8,828 nucleotides of DNA from Bacteroidales bacterium (GTDB taxonomy: Bacteria > Bacteroidota > Bacteroidia > Bacteroidales > Paludibacteraceae): contig CAAGDU010000162.1 of NCBI GenBank assembly GCA_900768725.1, positions 1 through 8,828 of the forward strand. Reading direction: 5' to 3'. The notes beneath the pieces are model-generated. The model saw nothing but the letters and a program-made list of their open reading frames with translations, had not been told where the DNA came from and did not search any database. Positions 6,659-8,828 of this stretch are shown here, piece by piece. Each line of letters opens with the position of its first letter. Positions within the stretch are counted from its first letter, which is position 1. The position numbers and the translations under genes are program-made.

Positions 6659-6861
6659 TTCTGTAAGTTTTTAATGTTTTGTTTTATTTGTTTTCTCTCC
6701 GTGCTTCCGCGCCAGCCCTACATCAGAGGAGCCGCTATTTTCCCCTAGGATTTCTAGGCCACCATAGTCCCCCTCCAACAAGCGAGAACTGCTTTTAGGC
6801 AACGCAAAAGAATCGTGCAGTAGGTCCCGAGAGACATCTGCACGATTTGGAGTTGTTCGTA
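6659..6861 (-). promoter_or_regulatory. Structured rpsI-rpsB intergenic leader
   Basis: The gap contains the attenuator-like hairpin listed separately (6811-6847). It also holds a second element at 6728-6776, where on the minus strand GGAG pairs with CTCC, CTAT with ATAG and CCTAG with CTAGG around a 5-nt loop. Two purine-rich internal loops separate these stems. An A-rich, G-poor stretch then runs to the rpsB start. I found no consensus promoter. S2 represses its own rpsB leader in gamma-proteobacteria, and an analogous role here is an inference only. Confidence 0.5.
6805..6847 (-). terminator. Hairpin with short U-tract after rpsI, possible partial terminator
   Basis: On the minus strand AATCGTGCAG (6847-6838) and CTGCACGATT (6820-6811) form a perfect 10-bp stem. 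The 17-nt loop can add GTC/GAC pairs. The sequence that follows is CTTTTG, a short and interrupted U-tract, so I expect partial termination or attenuation between the rplM-rpsI and rpsB-tsf halves of the operon. It could also be an RNA-processing site. Confidence 0.5.
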
Positions 6862-7248
6862 TTAACGCTTGCTGAACTGGAAGTGCTTGCGTGCTTTGGG
6901 TTGACCCGGTTTCTTACGCTCTACCTCACGAGCATCACGAGTCATAAAGCCTTCTGCCTTCAATGCAGCCTTGTCCTCAGGGTTGATTTTCACCAGCGCA
7001 CGAGCGATTGCCAAACGCAATGCCTCTGCCTGACCCTTGAAACCACCACCGTCGAGGTTCACCTTGATATCGTACTTCTCGGCTACCTCCAACTTGTTCA
7101 GCGGTTGCAGCACGATGTAACGAAGAATAGAAGAAGGGAAATAGGTTTCGATATCACGACCGTTAATCGTTATCTTACCTGCACCTTCACTAACGTAAAC
7201 GCGGGCTACTGCCGATTTACGACGACCTAATGCATTAATTACTTCCAT
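6862..7248 (-). CDS. rpsI: 30S ribosomal protein S9
   Basis: Small-subunit head protein whose basic C-terminal tail reaches the P-site tRNA. It has 128 residues, the normal family length. It begins MEVINALGRRKSAVARVY, with the S9 signature GRRKSAVARV at 8-17. Also present are GKITINGRD (24-32), the glycine-rich NLDGGGFKGQAEALRLAIARAL (about 64-85), and the conserved C-terminal end KARKHFQFSKR. The start lies only 8 nt after the rplM stop, so the two are translated from one message. No clear Shine-Dalgarno site is present. Confidence 0.98.
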   Translation of the reverse strand: MEVINALGRRKSAVARVYVSEGAGKITINGRDIETYFPSSILRYIVLQPLNKLEVAEKYDIKVNLDGGGFKGQAEALRLAIARALVKINPEDKAALKAEGFMTRDAREVERKKPGQPKARKHFQFSKR

Positions 7249-7256
7249 TGCTTCTA

Positions 7257-7712
7257 TTATTTAAGGGTGTTGATATCAATTGTTTTGGGTTGTTGAGCCT
7301 GCATGTTGTGCTCCGGACCTGCGAACACGTGCAGGTTGGTGATTTGGCGAGCACCGAGACGGTTCTTCGGAAGCATACCTTTTACCACTTTGATAATCAG
7401 GCGGTCTGCACCTTTCGCCATCAACTGTGCGGGAGTCATCTCACGCTGACCGCCGGGGAAACCCGTATAGCGAACATACACGCGGTCGTTCCACTTGTTG
7501 CCGGTCAACTGCACCTTGTCGGCGTTGATGATGATTACGTTGTCGCCGCAATCTACGTTCGGAGTGTACGAAGGTTTGTACTTACCGCGCAGCAGTTTTG
7601 CCACCTTCGAGCACATACGACCAAGAATCTGGTCCTGAGCATCGATAACAACCCACTCTTTCTGAGCGGTCGCTTTGTTTACCGACACTGTCTTGTAACT
7701 TAAAGTATCCAT
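7257..7712 (-). CDS. rplM: 50S ribosomal protein L13
   Basis: Early-assembling large-subunit protein. I start it at MDTLSYKTVSVNKATAQKEW (ATG, complement of 7710-7712), giving 151 residues. This matches Bacteroides L13 proteins as I recall them. An in-frame ATG at 7757 would add 15 residues (MRKKVCRLGLK...) not typical of the family. Family landmarks are DQILGRMCSKVAKLLRGK, DCGDNVIIINADKVQLTGNKW, RYTGFPGGQ and VKGMLPKNRLG. It is the first gene of the ribosomal operon. Its leader of about 130 nt begins at the promoter at 7846-7877. Confidence 0.98.
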   Translation of the reverse strand: MDTLSYKTVSVNKATAQKEWVVIDAQDQILGRMCSKVAKLLRGKYKPSYTPNVDCGDNVIIINADKVQLTGNKWNDRVYVRYTGFPGGQREMTPAQLMAKGADRLIIKVVKGMLPKNRLGARQITNLHVFAGPEHNMQAQQPKTIDINTLK

Positions 7713-7809
7713 TAATCTGTTGTTTTTTAGACCAAGCCGACAGACCTTTTTACGCACGCTTAATTCTTAATTAGAATCTGTGCAACTGCCCAACTTGGCG
7801 TTAATAAAT

Positions 7810-8484
7810 TTAGTTATCTTTTGGGCGTAAGCCCGAAAAAGCGTGCAAAGGTACTACTTTTTTTTTGAACACGCAAGAGTCTCGCGCACTTTTTTGCATT
7901 TTTATGTCATTTTCGGGTGTTTCTTGCTGTTTCGTGGAGTCAACGGGCTGATTTTCCATGCCTACCGGTCCCAACAACGGCACACTGTCCCGCCCTATGC
8001 TGTCCTGCGCTGTGCCCATGATATATCGCACTCGCAACCCGTGCACAAACCTCCATGCTGTCTCCTCCAACTGCCTCTCCGCCTGCAACGCCTCTGCGGC
8101 AGAATGTTCCGCCATCGCCGGCTGCAACTGCAATTCCCGCTCCTCGTGCGCCAGTTCCCATGCTGTCCGCTCTGCCTCCAGGTCTGCTACTACCTTCGGG
8201 TAAATCTTGTCAAAACGCTGAGGATGGTCGGTGTACCACACCAGTGACGAGTCAAACTGCGCCTGCGTAATCCCGTGTTTCTCAAGCACTTGCTGATAGT
8301 ACTTCGCCAGCGCCGCATCGTGCCCATAGTTGTAGCCCGCCACCTGCAAGATAGCGTCCGCGCGGTGCAAATCGTGCAACACACTGCGCATCTCCCGCGA
8401 AGACAACACCCCGCGAGGGCGACAGCCCGTCAAGCACACCACGCCCAACAAAATACCAAGCAATATGAACCTATGCTTTTTCAC
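7810..8484 (-). CDS. Small lipoprotein with DUF4296-like N-terminal domain
   Basis: A 224-residue predicted lipoprotein. Residues 1-20 are a lipoprotein signal peptide with lipobox LTGC (Cys21 is the lipidated residue). It is followed by CRPRGVLSSREMRSVLHDLHRADAIL, which resembles the Bacteroidota domain DUF4296 that follows lspA in relatives. Residues about 100-145 are Glu/Ala-rich and probably helical. The last 55 or so residues are low complexity (PVDSTKQQETPEND...). The start codon appears to be GTG (complement of 8482-8484), since no ATG precedes the signal peptide. It overlaps the end of lspA by 14 nt, suggesting translational coupling. The C-terminal codons (around KKKVVPLHAF) coincide with the promoter of the ribosomal operon. 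Function unknown. As a lipoprotein it would be matured by the product of the upstream gene, though that is true of all lipoproteins. Confidence 0.82.
   Translation of the reverse strand: MKKHRFILLGILLGVVCLTGCRPRGVLSSREMRSVLHDLHRADAILQVAGYNYGHDAALAKYYQQVLEKHGITQAQFDSSLVWYTDHPQRFDKIYPKVVADLEAERTAWELAHEERELQLQPAMAEHSAAEALQAERQLEETAWRFVHGLRVRYIMGTAQDSIGRDSVPLLGPVGMENQPVDSTKQQETPENDIKMQKSARDSCVFKKKVVPLHAFSGLRPKDN
7846..7877 (-). promoter_or_regulatory. Promoter of the rplM-rpsI-rpsB-tsf operon, inside the upstream gene
   Basis: On the minus strand TACCTTTG (complement of 7846-7853) matches the -7 consensus exactly. At exactly 20 nt spacing lies CTTG (complement of 7874-7877), a 3-of-4 match to the -33 TTTG. 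The spacer holds a run of nine A. Transcription would start near 7840-7843, about 130 nt before rplM. A small hairpin GGGC-TTAC-GCCC (7834-7823) lies at the start of the leader. The box overlaps the last codons of the lipoprotein gene. Confidence 0.7.
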
Positions 8485-8828
8485 TTTTCTTCGGTCGCCA
8501 TTCTATCCCGTTCAGCGACTCATTAAGGTCGCGATGGTAGAATATCAGCAGCACTATCACGGCGCAGGTGATGAACGAGTCCGCCAAATTAAACACCGGT
8601 CGGAAGAAAATCACCTCCCCTGCCGAGTTGTGAATCAGCGGGAAGTAAAACATATCCACCACCTTGCCGTAGAACCAACCTGCATACCCCCAAATCTTGC
8701 CGTAGAACACGCAGTCGATGATATTTCCCAGTGCGCCGGCTATCACACACGCGAGGCAAACCAGATACCCCGTCCGCACCGATTTCCCATCGCCCTGTTG
8801 CCTAATCAGCACATGCACAAACCAGCCT
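8471..8828 (-). CDS. lspA: Lipoprotein signal peptidase (signal peptidase II), 5' end outside window
   Basis: Inner-membrane aspartic peptidase that removes the signal peptide from diacylglyceryl-modified prolipoproteins. The window holds the last 119 residues, reading in as GWFVHVLIRQQGDGKSVR. The rest, including the first membrane segments, lies beyond 8828. Both catalytic aspartates are visible, one in GALGNIIDCVF and one in FNLADSFI. Hydrophobic stretches around TGYLVCLACVIAGALGN and DSFITCAVIVLLIFY are membrane segments 3 and 4. The sequence between the two motifs, with FYGKIWGYAGWFYGKVVDMFYFPLI, is longer than in proteobacterial LspA, as I recall for Bacteroidota. The C-terminus is a basic cytoplasmic tail, RPKKSEKA. 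It overlaps the downstream lipoprotein gene by 14 nt. Confidence 0.95.
   Translation of the reverse strand, partial: GWFVHVLIRQQGDGKSVRTGYLVCLACVIAGALGNIIDCVFYGKIWGYAGWFYGKVVDMFYFPLIHNSAGEVIFFRPVFNLADSFITCAVIVLLIFYHRDLNESLNGIEWRPKKSEKA

Noticed and set aside
5747..6748. A 333-codon open frame on the plus strand
   Set aside because: It is antisense to rpsB and its leader. The product is Cys/Leu/Val-rich with no domain, and the opposite strand carries a certain ribosomal protein.
7713..7757. N-terminal extension of L13 by 15 residues
   Set aside because: The family start MDTLSYKT is present at 7712, and the extension is not typical of L13.
1..8828. CRISPR arrays, insertion sequences, tRNA or rRNA genes, phage or defence genes
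   Set aside because: No regularly spaced repeats, transposase motifs, cloverleaf sequences or rRNA-like stretches were seen on either strand.

Overview
Every gene I can support in this window is on the minus strand. The organism is almost certainly a member of the Bacteroidales (phylum Bacteroidota). The reasons are the rplM-rpsI-rpsB-tsf gene order, the lspA/DUF4296-lipoprotein pair, a Bacteroides-like tryptophanase, and three copies of the Bacteroidota sigma factor promoter (TTTG at -33, TAnnTTTG at -7), two of them exact and each with a 20-nt spacer. Shine-Dalgarno sequences are largely absent, as is usual in this phylum. Sampled lines of the housekeeping genes run near 55-58% GC.

Layout in the direction of transcription, from high to low coordinates. 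(1) 8828-7810: the 3' part of lspA (signal peptidase II), then an overlapping small lipoprotein gene with a DUF4296-type N-terminus. (2) A promoter lying inside the end of that lipoprotein gene (7846-7877) starts the ribosomal operon rplM (L13), rpsI (S9), rpsB (S2) and tsf (EF-Ts). A 203-nt structured gap separates rpsI from rpsB, and a strong intrinsic terminator follows tsf at 4711-4743. (3) 4700-4335: a gene-free stretch with its own consensus promoter, about 330 nt of strongly structured RNA, and a 24-bp terminal helix followed by six U. I read this as an independent non-coding RNA or a very long regulated leader, and I cannot assign it to a known family. (4) 4302-3148: a GT4-type glycosyltransferase that is clearly more AT-rich than its neighbours, probably acquired. 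(5) 3070-1403: an exact consensus promoter and an exported S41 processing protease, whose reading frame has absorbed a GC-rich palindromic repeat. (6) 1402-1281: a spacer of AT-rich direct repeats. (7) 1280-1: tryptophanase (tnaA), with its last residues cut off by the window edge.

Most of the window is housekeeping: translation machinery, lipoprotein maturation and envelope proteolysis. The parts that deserve attention are the unassigned structured RNA next to the AT-rich glycosyltransferase, the repeat inserted in frame into the protease, the structured rpsI-rpsB gap, and the short repeats between the protease and tnaA.
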